Shown: positions 1 through 13,200 of the stretch, piece by piece
Layout: every line of letters starts with the position of its first letter
Numbering within the stretch: position 1 is the first letter of the stretch
NCBI GenBank assembly: GCA_014526335.1
Contig: JACTAT010000276.1
Coordinates: 62,001-126,000, forward strand
DNA: 64,000 nucleotides
Direction: 5' to 3'
From: Chrysaora quinquecirrha
Taxonomy: Eukaryota > Cnidaria > Scyphozoa > Semaeostomeae > Pelagiidae
Translations under genes and position numbers: made by a program
Notes under the pieces: generated by a model
The model's input: the letters and a program-made list of their open reading frames with translations, nothing else
The model's database searches: none
Told to the model about the DNA's origin: nothing

Positions 1-566
1 ATTAATGTAGTGTTAAAGTAATCAAGTCTGGACTTTTAAAAGACACTTCCGTCAGCTTGTGTTACAGTAGCTAGTTTATTATCATCTTCGTAAAAACTGT
101 TTAGTTTTTAAAATTTATTATTACGCATCATCAAATTGAAGTGGTTTACGGCATCAAAGCTCTCCAACCCCCATTTGCCTCGCTTATCCAAATGTTTTAT
201 AACACCTTACAAAAATGAAGCATATATTCGGCTGGCAGCAAGTGTTCCCCTTTCCAAAGTTTCACACTTTTCGTCCCATAGACTTTGCTATTTTGTAAGG
301 TATCGAGTACTTAGGGGCTGCTCGCCCCCTTTAAGGTACTCGCCGACCTCTAAGCATCCTAAGCTTTGGGTCTTCAATGCTCATTGCCGATGCTTAGCTA
401 AGCAAACATCACAGTGGATAATCTTATTTTCAATCGTTATCCTAGCGCAAGGGGAAGCTTTATGCCAAGAATCACTTCCGTGTACTCCCACAAAATCAAC
501 TGTTGTTTTCTTTTGTGTTATCTGTTTGTCCTGCTCACCTGAAACCATAACGCGGCGGGAAAATAA
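1..566. other. LINE 3' flank, no gene seen
   Basis: No coding or RNA gene could be supported here. The open frame on the plus strand (136-570) has no recognisable protein features. Because the LINE is on the minus strand, part of this stretch is probably its 3' untranslated region. No poly(A) or short-repeat tail was clear enough to mark the element end. Confidence 0.4.
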
Positions 567-2893
567 TTAATGAGTTGTAAGGTAACTGGGCGCTTCCTTA
601 TTAATCGACCTAAACACCATCCTAGCAGTTTCCATTTCAATAAGTTCTCTGACTGTTAGCCATCCTAGTTTTTTCAGAAGTGGTGGGGAGGATGCATCGT
701 AAGGGCTGTTAGTAGCTATCCTCGCGGCACGGTTTTGTAATTTCTGTAGTTTATTTAAAGCGGTGGTACTACAGACTCCCCACACGGAGCAACAAGATCT
801 GAAATATGGCTCAATAAGACTTCTGTACATTGACTGAATCGTAATTAAGGGAAGATATCTCTTCCCAAAACGTAACATTCCAAGTCCTTTTGATATCTTT
901 TTAGTCATAGCGGAAACATGATGGTCCCAATTGAGAAATTGGTCAACTTCAATCCCCAAGTATTTTGTGTGTTTGATCACCGAAACTGGTTCTTCCCCAA
1001 TAACGATTTCTAAATTTTGTGCATCAGAATTTTCAATGTCTTTCAACTTCTTTCTGCCTCCTATGAGGAGATTTTGTGTCTTAGCGACGTTGAGAGACAA
1101 CTTGTTTGATTCCAACCAGGTTTTTAAACATAGTAGGTCTGCATTCACGCGTTCATTAATTTCGGGATTGACTCGAGGAAAATGAGATGCTGGTGTCATC
1201 AGCATACATATTCACCACAGAGTAATTCAGTGATTGGTGTAGGTCGTTGATGTAGAGTAAAAAGAGGAGGGGGCCTAAGCATGAACCTTGTGGAACACCA
1301 CATGTAATGTCCTCGAGTTCGGAGAGCAGCCCATTTACTTTACAACATTGTGTTCTGTTCGTTAGGTATGAGCGAAACCAGCGTAATTCCTTATCTTTTA
1401 TTCCATATAAGTAAAGCTTCTTGAGAAGAATCTCGTGATTTACTGTGTCAAAGGCCTTCTTTAGATCTATGAATGTTACTGAGGTGAATTTGCCTTTGTC
1501 TATGTTTAAATACCAGTCATTGGTGCACTTTAGTAAGCAACTCAGAACTGAGTGTAACAATCTAAAGCCTGACTGCTTCGAGTATAGAAGCTTGTTACTG
1601 TTGAGATAAGAATACATCTGATCAAAAATAAGCTTTTCGAACACCCGAGAAACAACAGGTAAAACCGAGATAGGTCGATAATTTGACTTTTCGTCAGTTG
1701 AACCAGTCTTATAAATAGGTGCAACCCTTGCAATTTTCCACTGGTCAGGAAATAAGCCTTGGGACATAGATAGATTGAACAGCTGGCACAGAGGACTGGC
1801 AAGGATCGGCATCCCAATTTTGAGAAAATAGCTGGAGATGAGATCTAGGCCAAAGCTCTTGGAGGTCTTAAACTTGCTCATTGCTTTGACAAGTAGTTGG
1901 GGCGATATAGGAGAAAAGGAAAAAGATGCTTTTTCAGGATTTACAGCAACTTCTCCCTCGAGGAGGGAGTTTTTGGTATTCGGTATTTCCTTACTCAGTT
2001 GCTCTCCAACAGTGCAAAAGAAGTTATTCATCTTGCTTGCTATGTCTTGAGGATTGGAGATGCATTCGTTACCCTCTGACAGGGAGTTAATCATTGTCGT
2101 TTTTGATCGTTTGTTGACTAGCTTATTTATAGTTGCCCACGTTTCTTTCAGGTTACCTTCGGAAGTTTTAATCTTGTCAGTATAGTATTCCCTTTTCAGT
2201 GTTTTACAAGTGTAATTCACCTTATTTCTAAGTTGTTTGTAAGCTGTCATGAGAAACTCTGATTTTGTCTTAACGGCTGCAGTCTTAAGCTTATCCCTCG
2301 TTCTAAACATATGTTTCAGTTCAGAGGTAAGCCATGGGCTATATCGCTCGGAGACACGCCTTTCACGAATAGGGGCGTGATTTTGTATAACCAAGGCAAG
2401 CATATTGGTCCATTCTTCCACTACAACATTGATATCAGTGGAACAATAAAGGAACTGCTGCCAATCATCAGAGGCTAGATCTGACAAAAAGAGCTCCATA
2501 TTAAAATGTTTCATTTGCCGTGTTTTTATTACTTTATGCTGTTTTTTTAATCCCCCTCGAATTTTTCTGACAGCAAAAACTAGGTAGTGGTCACTAAGAG
2601 CTATCCTATATACCCCAGATTCGACAACATTGTTGATATTACTCACGGCAACGTGATCAAGAAGGGTTGAGGTCTCTGTTGTTTCTCGTGTAGGTTCTTT
2701 AATTACCTGTTCAAGTCTAAAGGATTGGTATACATCATTAATATGTTTTATATGATTTGGAACCTGCCGCTCAGATGGGTCAGGAAACTCCTCAGAACAG
2801 AGAAGGTCACAATTTGTATCTCCTAGTAAAATAATTTCCTTTCCCTCAGATTCGAGAAACCGTAGAACTTGCTCCAGTTTATCGAATGTGTCT
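567..2893 (-). pseudogene. LINE ORF2, 3' part: end of endonuclease and reverse transcriptase
   Basis: This holds the second half of the endonuclease (GDTNCDLL, then SDHYLVF near 2580), followed by the RT fingers and palm (YRPISVLPVVSRVFEKLI, FIDLKKAFDTVNHEILL, VPQGSCLGPLLFLLYIND, MYADDTSISF). The RT-terminal tail typical of jockey-group LINEs includes NKLQKLQNRAARI. The frame ends in a stop soon after YADD. A second frame takes over at once (PRVNPEINERVNADLLCLK) and continues to 567, so a small indel near 1165-1180 breaks the ORF. The rest of the RT is well preserved, so the insertion is not ancient. Confidence 0.85.
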
Positions 2894-2894
2894 A

Positions 2895-3300
2895 CACGCT
2901 TTTTTTTTTATAAGGAACCACTTTATAAGGAACCTACATGTAGAGGGCGCGAAAATTTAAAGAACTTATACTACTAAAGAGAAAATCATTAAGGAACTTT
3001 TCAATGTTGTATACTTTTATCACTGCAAATAATCAAGAATTAGAAAGCCGGTTCCATTCATTTGCAGTCGAAAATCACATAAATTGCACGTTAAGCATGT
3101 ATCCAATGTTTCTTTGAGTTGTCTCGAGCTTTGCTCACACGCAAATGTCTCTCTTTTATTGTTAAGACCACTGTATGTGCAGTTAAAATTAAGGAACTAT
3201 TAAGGAACTTTTGGAACTACAATTGCCTCAAAAGAGGCCCAAAAATAAGGAACTTTAAGAACTAGGCCTTGAGGTAGGTTCCTTATAAAAAAAAAGCGTG
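2895..3300. mobile_element. Tc1/mariner-type MITE, subfamily A, inserted in the LINE
   Basis: The element is 406 bp with inverted ends of CACGCTTTTTTTTTATAAGG type, flanked on both sides by TA (2893-2894 and 3301-3302), the target duplication of Tc1/mariner elements. Inside, the word AAGGAAC recurs many times in both orientations, around a core shared with the other subfamily A copies. There is no transposase ORF, so it is non-autonomous. Removing it and one TA restores the LINE endonuclease frame (YRPPSSPV then DTFDKLEQVL). Confidence 0.85.
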
Positions 3301-3302
3301 TA

Positions 3303-3642
3303 CTGGACTGCTTGGTGGTCTGTACCACGAGAGTATGCAGAAAGGACTAGCCTGGGGTGGGGTAATTTCTGCACAAATTAACTCCAACGATGATGAAGGA
3401 ATGTCTTTGCGAACATCACACTTGAAAGTATCCCTGATATAGAAGGCTACCCCACCACCCTTTGTATTACGATCAAGCCTTTCGAACTTATAGCCATCAA
3501 TCCGTAGTAGTTCACTAGAGCAGTTCTCATCGATTTTCGTCTCATTTAGGGCAAGGAAATGTATGCCTTGTTCCTTAATTAGCGAGGCTATCTCATCATA
3601 ATGAGACAACAAGCTATTTACATTTAATGATGCAATAATCAT
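3303..3642 (-). pseudogene. LINE endonuclease, N-terminal half
   Basis: This matches the N-terminal half of an APE-type endonuclease: SLNVNSLL (metal-binding Asn), LALNETKID (catalytic Glu), GGGVAFYIRD and a C-terminal LSWYRPPSS. The last residues of the open frame are encoded by the MITE end and are not native. The true domain continues at 2893 on the other side of the insertion. Confidence 0.8.
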
Positions 3643-3759
3643 GCCTTTACGAGAGGCAAATTTATTCTGGTTAGGTAATTTCGTTACAACAGCATTAGTA
3701 CTTACATCAATATTCTCAACTTCAGTGGTGCAACTATTGCTTTTATTTATTTTATAAGG

Positions 3760-4071
3760 TCAATCTTCGTCAATAAATTTCTTGAAATTGTTAGCCAGAT
3801 ACGAACAGCCTTTCCTGTTTAGATGTAACTTTTTAACGCCGAGGCAAGTTTCGTCGAGGTTGCTGTTGTCAATCCATTTTAAATTATTCTTTGTGCACAC
3901 TTCTTTAATTATGTTGTTTCTGGACGAAATTTTCTTTTGTAGTCCAGGCTTGTCCTTTCTTAAAGTGCATAGTGAAATGGCTATATCTGTTTGTGGACCA
4001 TGTTCACGCACATAATCGATTGTTTCCTGAAGCTCGATAACAACTGTATGCAGGATGAAGATCAACTCCAA
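3760..4071 (-). pseudogene. LINE ORF1 remnant, SGNH-esterase-like C-terminus
   Basis: A 103-codon minus-strand frame just 5' of the endonuclease region ends with a segment (LHLNRKGCSYLANNFKKFI) that resembles the last helix and catalytic Asp/His block of SGNH/GDSL hydrolases. Esterase-type ORF1 proteins are known in some CR1 elements. The N-terminal half, with the GDS Ser motif, is missing, so the element is 5'-truncated near 4085. The assignment rests on a short motif and position. Confidence 0.5.
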
Positions 4072-4485
4072 TTTATGAAACTAAGTACTACCGTGTTTGA
4101 AAAATTCCATGTCCGATTTATGTATACCTTTTTAATATAATACTTCTGACACTAAAAAGATGGCGCATGATATGAATTATTATTAAGCGTCTATTTCTCG
4201 AATCTATATAGCCAAAAAATGTGTCCGATACTCCATCAGAAATTTCCTACGTAAATAAGAAGTGGGGAATATCCCGAAAAAGTGTTATTATTTAATCAAC
4301 AGTTTACTTCGTTTTTGCTCGACTAAAGAGGTAATTGGGAAAGATTTCAAGACTTGCATTAACTATCAGACAACCAAATAGATATAATGCACTGTCTTGC
4401 TTTATTTTCATGTCGTTTCGCCATTTCGTCATTTCGTTTCGTCATTTCGTGATTTCGTGGTTTCCAGACTGCCATGAAAATGTTT
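4072..4485. other. spacer, no gene seen
   Basis: This is AT-rich spacer between the LINE truncation point and the satellite block. It contains a short run of degenerate CATTTCGT words around 4420-4455. No gene was recognised. Confidence 0.4.
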
Positions 4486-7060
4486 ATTGAATATGATTCA
4501 TGATATATCAATATAGCCATACAAGATGAATTGTTCAGATATGGGATGTATTTGAGAACGTTGATTACCTTTGGAGAACATCTCATTGAATGCAGTGGAA
4601 ATTAAAGCGCATGGTAATCAGTACAGTCGTGTGTGAAGTGTACAAAAGATATAGAATGTGTTTGGAGCTTCTAATCTAAGTTGGAGATTATCTCATATAA
4701 CGTAGACTTTTTCTGCATAATGCATCATTACATCCATACACAGATAGATGTTCAGATTCCGCATATATATTCGAGAATGATTACTTTTGAGTTCATCTCA
4801 TTGAAGAATAAGCGTGGAAGTGCTCGTTATATCAAGTCATTTGTGACAGTTCCTCTGATAAATGTCGGCAAAAGTCAAGTTAAGCTGGATATTATATCAT
4901 ACATGTAGATTGAGCTGCGTGATATATCAATATAGCCATACACAACGAACTGATCAGATATTAGATGTATCTGAGAACGTTGGCTGTTTTTTGAGATCAT
5001 CTCATTGAATATATATTGGAAGTTGAAGCGCATGGTAATCAATACTGTCGTGTGTGAAGTGTACATGAGATATAGAATGTGTTTGGAGCTTCTAATCTAA
5101 GTTGGAGATTATCTCATATAACGTAGACTTTTTCTGCATAATGCATCATTACATCCATACACAGATAGATGTTCAGATTCCGCATATATATTCGAGAATG
5201 ATTACTTTTGAGTTCATCTCATTGAAGAATAAGCGTGGAAGTGCTCGTTATATCAAGTCATTTGTGACAGTTCCTCTGATAAATGTCGGCAAAAGTCAAG
5301 TTAAGCTGGATATTATATCATACATGTAGATTGAGCTGCGTGATATATCAATATAGCCATACACAACGAACTGATCAGATATTAGATGTATCTGAGAACG
5401 TTGGCTGTTTTTTGAGATCATCTCATTGAATATATATTGGAAGTTGAAGCGCATGGTAATCAATACTGTCGTGTGTGAAGTGTACATGAGATATAGAATG
5501 TGTTTGGAGCTTCTAATCTAAGTTGGAGATTATCTCATATAACGTAGACTTTTTCTGCATAATGCATCATTACATCCATACACAGATAGATGTTCAGATT
5601 CCGCATATATATTCGAGAATGATTACTTTTGAGTTCATCTCATTGAAGAATAAGCGTGGAAGTGCTCGTTATATCAAGTCATTTGTGACAGTTCCTCTGA
5701 TAAATGTCGGCAAAAGTCAAGTTAAGCTGGATATTATATCATACATGTAGATTGAGCTGCGTGATATATCAATATAGCCATACACAACGAACTGATCAGA
5801 TATTAGATGTATCTGAGAACGTTGGCTGTTTTTTGAGATCATCTCATTGAATATATATTGGAAGTTGAAGCGCATGGTAATCAATACTGTCGTGTGTGAA
5901 GTGTACATGAGATATAGAATGTGTTTGGAGCTTCTAATCTAAGTTGGAGATTATCTCATATAACGTAGACTTTTTCTGCATAATGCATCATTACATCCAT
6001 ACACAGATAGATGTTCAGATTCCGCATATATATTCGAGAATGATTACTTTTGAGTTCATCTCATTGAAGAATAAGCGTGGAAGTGCTCGTTATATCAAGT
6101 CATTTGTGACAGTTCCTCTGATAAATGTCGGCAAAAGTCAAGTTAAGCTGGATATTATATCATACATGTAGATTGAGCTGCGTGATATATCAATATAGCC
6201 ATACACAACGAACTGATCAGATATTAGATGTATCTGAGAACGTTGGCTGTTTTTTGAGATCATCTCATTGAATATATATTGGAAGTTGAAGCGCATGGTA
6301 ATCAATACTGTCGTGTGTGAAGTGTACATGAGATATAGCCTGTGTTTGAAGCTTTTAATCTAAGATTGAAGATATAACAAAAAAAGAATGGTGCAAGCAA
6401 TAATTAGCAACACAAGCTAACTGAATTTGAAGATAAAATTTTCCTTTATGACGTGTTAAACCATAATTATATTGACGTCACAATTGGTTTAACAAGCATT
6501 AATTAAAAAAGGGCAAGAAGCGTCACGTATATCATTCGAGAAAATCAAGAAACAAAGAGAATCGTAGAAGAGCGTGAGCAATCGGCATTAAAGACTGAAG
6601 TGTATGATATATCATATCAGCCACAAGCAGAGAAGTGTAAGATTTTGCGAATATTTAGAAATGATGATTACACTTGGAGATCATCTCATTATAAAATGAA
6701 GATGGAAGTGCACGGTATATCAATACAGTCATATGTGAAGAGCTCATCAAATATAGCATATGTTGGATAATGTTAATTCAAGTTGGGGATTTTCTCATAT
6801 TCAAGTGCATGATATATGAATATAGCCAATATTTTGAGAATGTTGTTTACCCTTGGATATTATATCGTTTAATAATGAAGATGAAAATGCATATTTTATC
6901 AATACAGCCCGATGTGAAGAGTTCATCAGGTATAGCATATGTTTAAAAATGTTTATCAAATTTGAAAATCTTCCTAATGAACATAGATATGATACATCAG
7001 TGCAGTTATATACAGAGAATAGTTCAGATATGGATATATAACCTTTGCAAATATGAATGA
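4486..7060. repeat. satellite block with diverged flanking monomers
   Basis: The words TGATATATCAATATAGCCAT, GAGATCATCTCATTGAA and GTGTGAAGTGTACA recur in altered form from about 4486 to 7060. They suggest ancestral monomers of roughly 100-110 bp. The central part (4650-6340) is homogenised into 421-bp units, and the monomers on both sides are diverged. This is the layout expected of a satellite evolving by local unequal exchange. The monomer length is an estimate by eye. Confidence 0.75.
4650..6340. repeat. four tandem 421-bp higher-order units
   Basis: The same 421-bp sequence is repeated four times, with equivalent points at 4681, 5102, 5523 and 5944. By eye the copies are essentially identical. 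Each unit has one 75-codon plus-strand frame and one 63-codon minus-strand frame, identical in all copies; these are by-products of the repeat and are not called as genes. Identity breaks down before about 4650 and after about 6340. Confidence 0.95.
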
Positions 7061-7188
7061 AATGCATGAAACATACCTTAAAGCAGTAATAATCATTAGG
7101 TTGTAGATATTTAGAAATATGTAGATTCATTGTTTCTTTCGACTCAACGCTTCCCGTCAATAAAGAATAATCCAAACAAAAGTTTTTC

Positions 7189-7194
7189 TTTATT
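7189..7194 (-). terminator. AATAAA poly(A) signal of the lectin gene
   Basis: A canonical AATAAA on the minus strand lies 10 bp past the inferred stop codon (7205-7207) of the Ig/lectin gene. It supports the choice of terminal exon. Confidence 0.6.
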
Positions 7195-7204
7195 AATTCA
7201 GAAG

Positions 7205-10200
7205 TTAGTCATTCAGGACCTTCAAAAATGTCAAAGCCGACGATATTGTTGATACAGAAATGATCTCATGTTCTGTCATAGGTGTAAGTAGTAGTTTCTT
7301 TATGTTTTACAAACCTGCTGACCTTGTTTGAACACTCCATGAGATGCTTCAATTCTTCTTTTTGCTTGTTTCTGCTAATCACTGTTTTATGCCTGCAGAC
7401 TAAAACTTCGTTGTTTGCTGATGGAGGGAATAAATGAAATACAAAAGCAACAGACTTACTATTTCTTGATTGAACTTCACAGACAAATGGGTAAAATGCA
7501 TTGCAAATAACATCTGACCATTTCCCAGACTCTTTACTCATGATGACACAGTTTTCTACATTGCATCTGGCGTTGTAGTTATTTGGCTCTGATTCGGCCC
7601 ATGATAAGTACTTTAGATTTTTGTCTTTCTCGAAATTCCATACAAATATCGATTCTGTTGATCTATCATTCAAGCCAATCCAGCTTCCTTCGGCTGTTTT
7701 AAGCAATCCACCAATAAATCTATAAAGGAAAAGAAAAAAGGAAAACGTATATGATTTAATGCTTTTACACATGATAGGTAAGTATGAGGTGTGAGACATA
7801 CAGGTTTATATAGCCCTTAACTTGACGATGTAATTATATGGCTTCAAATTATTCCACCGTGTCCAAAATTTCCTTAGAGTAATGCGGATAACAACACGGA
7901 TAACCATAATTATATATGGTTTATAAAAAGTCTTCAAAACTGCTTAAACAGTTGCATTGAGAACTATTGTTTTACTGTATGTAATCAAACGACAAACACC
8001 ACCACAAGGAAAATACGGACAGCGCAGTGTAAATGCACGTTTTTTTTTAAATAAGAAAGTGGTTTATAAGAAAGTAGTGCTCAAAACCTTTAACATTAAG
8101 AAAGTTCAATACTGGCTTCTTGAAACTCAAGAAAGTTCTGTTTCATATTTTCACTCTTAATGACTTAATGTTCTGTAAGTTTTTTTGCTCTTCTGTTCAG
8201 TCGTTCATCTTGCCATTAAACGAGTCTAATGATTATTTTCTATGAAAAACGTGGTATTTATGCACTGTATACTGTATATTTTCTAATGAACGAGAAAGCC
8301 TGCTTAAGGTAGCAAAAGACTGCTGTCCATCGATCAATGAACTGAATGAAAGAAATTTGTTCGTTTGGTTAATGAGTCAAGAACACCCACAATGTTTAGT
8401 TGCGATAGCAAACTTTACAAGGCAATCTTGCAAAATAAGAGAACAATCTATTCAATCGCTCCACCCAAAGTAAAAGATTAATTAAATGGAAAACAATAAC
8501 TGAAATACAATATTTCATCGCCGTTTTGATTCACTTCCGCCTTTGCCACGCCTTCCTTACTTCTTTTTTATCTTTTTTATGATTATGTAAAGAGACAATT
8601 AGTTTTTCGTTTAATTAATTCGAGCACTCCTAGGTTAAATCATATTTTTGTAACTGTATTAGCTTAGTTTCTATTTTTGTATTAACACGTTGCTATTACC
8701 GCTGTAATTCTGTTAAAATTGTAAGTAGGTTAAGGGCCATCTCGGCCTAGAGACCTTGATTAAAAAAAAAAAAAAAAAAAATACAATGCCTGAACTGTGC
8801 ATTTGAAGAAATAGTCGCATTCCAAAATTTTTGCTAAGAAAATGACAAGAAAGCTTTGGCACTGAAAACATCAAATATCTAAGAAAGTTTCAATACTGGC
8901 TTAAAAAAATTTTTTATAAAATAAAACACGTGTACTTAGACAATCATCTGTTCAAATGGCATTCACTACAGTAACTTGTAAAAGCATTCTCAAATGGACA
9001 GCTGGTTGATGAAAATACGAAAGCTTTTAAAAACCTCAAACAAAGAAAATAACAACAGCAACAACAGCAACAGCAACAACACCACTACCAGCAACTTGAC
9101 ACTCGAAGACATGGGCTGACAACTTGCTCTACAATTGTAATGGTTCATTCCTTTAAAGGCAGAGTTACATCTGGGCAAATTCCATATTCTCACGTTGAAA
9201 CATGTTTCCAACATGTTTCCACATGTTTCCATACATGTTTCATGTTTCCACATGTTTCCATACATGTTTCCATACATGTTTCCATACATGTTTCCATACA
9301 TGTTTCCATACATGTTTCCATACATGTTTCCATACATGTTTCCATACATGTTTCCATACATGTTTCCATACATGTTTCCATACATGTTTCCATACATGTT
9401 TCCACATGTTTCCATACATGTTTCCATACATGTTTCCATACATGTTTCCATACATGTTTCCATACATGTTTCCACATGTTTCCATACATGTTTCCATACA
9501 TGTTTCCACATGTTTCCAACATGTTTCCCACATGTTTCCACACATGTTTCACATGTTTCCACACATGTTTCCACACATGTTTCCACACATGTTTCCACAT
9601 GTTTCACACATGTTTCACATGTTTCCACATGTTTCCACACATGTTTCCACACATGTTTCCACACATGTTTCCACACATGTTTCCACATGTTCCACATGTT
9701 TCCACACATGTTCCACACATGTTTCCACACATGTTTCCACACGTTCCACACATGTTCCACATGTTTCCACACATGTTTCCACACACGTTCCACACATGTT
9801 CCACACATGTTCCACACGTTCCACATGTTTCCACACATGTTCCACACACGTTCCCACACGTTTCCACACACGTTCCACACATGTTCCACACATGTTCCAC
9901 ACATGTTCCACACACGTTCCACACATGTTTCCACACATGTTTCCACACACGTTTCCACACGTTCCACACACGTTTCCACACACGTTCCACACACGTTCCA
10001 CACACGTTCCCACACGTTCCACACATGTTCCACACACGTTCCACACATGTTCCACACACGTTCCACACATGTTCCACATGTTTCCACACACGTTCCACAC
10101 ACGTTCCACATGTTTCCACACATGTTTCCACACACGTTTCCACACACGTTCCACACACGTTTCCACACATGTTTTCCACACGTTCCACACATGTTCCACA

Positions 10201-13200
10201 CACGTTCCACACATGTTTCCACACATGTTTCCACACATGTTCCACACATGTTTCCACACATGTTCCACACACGTTCCACACATGTTTCCACACATGTTTC
10301 CACACATGTTTCCACACATGTTTCCACACATGTTTCCACACATGTTTCCACACATGTTTCCACACATGTTCCACACATGTTCCACACATGTTTCCACACA
10401 TGTTTCCACACATGTTTCCACACATGTTTCCACACATGTTCCACACATTTCCCACATGTTTCCACACATGTTCCACACATGTTTCCACACATGTTCCACA
10501 CATGTTTCCACACATGTTCCCACACGTTTCCACACATGTTTCCACACATGTTTCCACATGTTTCCACACATGTTCCACACATGTTCCACACATGTTTCCC
10601 ACATGTTTCCACACATGTTTCCACACATGTTTCCACACACATGTTTCCACACATGTTTCCACACATGTTTCCACACATGTTTCCACACATGTTTCCACAC
10701 ATGTTTCCACATGTTTCCACACATCCACACATGTTTCCACACATGTTTCCACACATGTTTCCACACATGTTCCACACATGTTTCCACACATGTTTCCACA
10801 CATGTTCCACACATGTTTCCACATGTTTCCACACATGTTCCACACATGTTTCCACACATGTTTCCACACATGTTTCCCACATGTTTCCACACATGTTTCC
10901 ACACATGTTCCACATGTTTCCACACATGTTTCCACACATGTTTCCACACATGTTTCCACACATGTTCCACACATGTTTCCACACATGTTTCCACACATGT
11001 TTCACACATGTTCCACATGTTTCCACACATGTTTCCACACATGTTCCACACATGTTTCCACACATGTTTCCACACATGTTTCACATGTTCCACACATGTT
11101 TCCACACATGTTTCCACACATGTTCCACACATGTTTCCACACATGTTTCCACATGTTCCACACATGTTCACATGTTTCCACATGTTTCCACACATGTTTC
11201 CACACATGCTCCACACATGTTCCACACATGTTTCCACACATGTTCCACACATGTTCCACATGTTCCACACATTTCCACACATGCTCCACACATGCTCCAC
11301 ACATGTTTCCACACATGTTTCCACACATGTTCACACGTTCCACACATGTTTCCACACATGTTTCCACACATGTTTCCACATGTTTCCACACATTTCCACA
11401 CATGTTCCACATGTTTCCACACATGTTTCCACACATGTTCCACACATGTTTCCACACATGTTCCCACATGTTTCCACACATGTTCCACATGCTCCACACA
11501 TGTTCCCACATGTTCCACACATGTTTCCACACATGTTCCACACATGTTTCCACACATGTTCCACACATGTTTCCACACATGTTTCCACACATGTTCCACA
11601 CGCTCCACACATGTTTCCACACATGTTCCACACATGTTCCACACATGTTTCCACACATGTTCCACACATGTTCCACACATGCTCCACACATGCTCCACAT
11701 GTTTCCACACATGTTTCCACACATGTTCCACACATGTTCCCACATGTTTCCACACATGTTTCCACACATGTTTCCACATGCTCCACACATGTTCCACACA
11801 TGTTTCCACACATGTTTCCACACATGTTTCCACACATGTTTCACACATGTTTCCACACATGTTCCACACATGTTTCCACACATGTTCCACACATGTTTCC
11901 ACACATGTTTCCACACATGTTTCCACACACGTTTCCACATGCTCCACATGTTCCACACATGTTCCACACACGTTCCACACACGTTCCACACACGTTTCAC
12001 ACACGTTCCACACATGTTTCCACACACGTTCCACACATGTTTCCACACATGTTCCACACATGTTCCACACACGTTCCACACATGTTTCCACACACGTTTC
12101 CACATGTTTCCACACACGTTTCCACACATGTTCCACACATGTTCCACACATGTTTCCACACATGTTTCACACATGTTTCCACACATGTTTCCACATGTTT
12201 CCACATGTTTCCACACATGTTTCACATGTTTCCACATGTTTCCACACATGTTCCACACATGTTTCCACACATGTTTCCACACATGTTTCCACACACGTTC
12301 CACACATGTTTCCACACATGTTTCCACACATGTTCCACACATGTTTCCACACATGTTCCACACACGTTCCACACGTTCCACACACGTTCCACATGTTTCC
12401 ACATGTGTTTCCACACATGTTTCCACACATGTTCCACACATGTTTCCACACATGTTTCCCACATGTTCCACACATGTTCCACACACGTTCCACACATGTT
12501 CCACACATGTTTCCACACGTTCCACACACGTTCCACACATGTTCCACACACGTTTCCACACGTTCCACACACGTTCCACACACGTTCCACACACGTTCCA
12601 CACACGTTCCACACACGTTCCACACACGTTCCCACACGTTCCACACACGTTCCACACACGTTCCACACACGTTCCACACACGTTCCACACACGTTCCACA
12701 CGTTCCACACGTTCCACACACGTTCCACACATTCCACACCACGTTCCACACACGTTCCACACACGTTCCACACACGTTTCCACACACGTTCCACACACGT
12801 TCCACACACGTTCCACACGTTCCACACACGTTCCACACACGTTCCACACACGTTCCACACACGTTCCACACGTTCCACACGTTCCACACACGTTCCACAC
12901 ACGTTCCCACACGTTCCACACACGTTCCACACACGTTCCACACACGTTCCACACATGTTCCACACACGTTCCACACACGTTCCACACACGTTCCACACAC
13001 GTTCCACACACGTTTCACACGTTCCACACGTTCCACACACGTTCCACACACGTTTTCCACACGTTCCCACACGTTCCACACACGTTTCCACACATGTTTC
13101 CACACGTTCCACACCACGTTCCACACATGTTCCACACACGTTCCACACATGTTTCCACACATGTTCCACACACGTTTCCCACACGTTTCACATGTTCCAC

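Larger units (their letters stand above)
567..4071 (-). mobile_element. CR1/jockey-like non-LTR retrotransposon, 5'-truncated and broken
   Basis: Read on the minus strand, the element runs from an ORF1-like remnant (3760-4071) through an apurinic endonuclease domain (3303-3642, continuing at 2640-2893) to a reverse transcriptase (RT) with its C-terminal tail (567-2646). Recognisable motifs are the start of the endonuclease (IIASLNVNSLL), GDTNCDLL, the SDHYLVF block and the RT catalytic YADD. A 406-bp MITE splits the endonuclease. A frameshift lies just after YADD, near 1165-1180. It is therefore inactive. The CR1/L2/jockey group is inferred from domain order and the RT tail; the exact clade was not determined. 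Confidence 0.85.

Noticed and set aside
3283..3302. C-terminal residues of the LINE endonuclease frame (HAFFL)
   Set aside because: They are encoded by the inserted MITE end, not by the LINE.
4681..6329. Repeated 75- and 63-codon frames as a small-protein tandem array
   Set aside because: They are opposite-strand by-products of a 421-bp satellite, with no start context, signal or domain.
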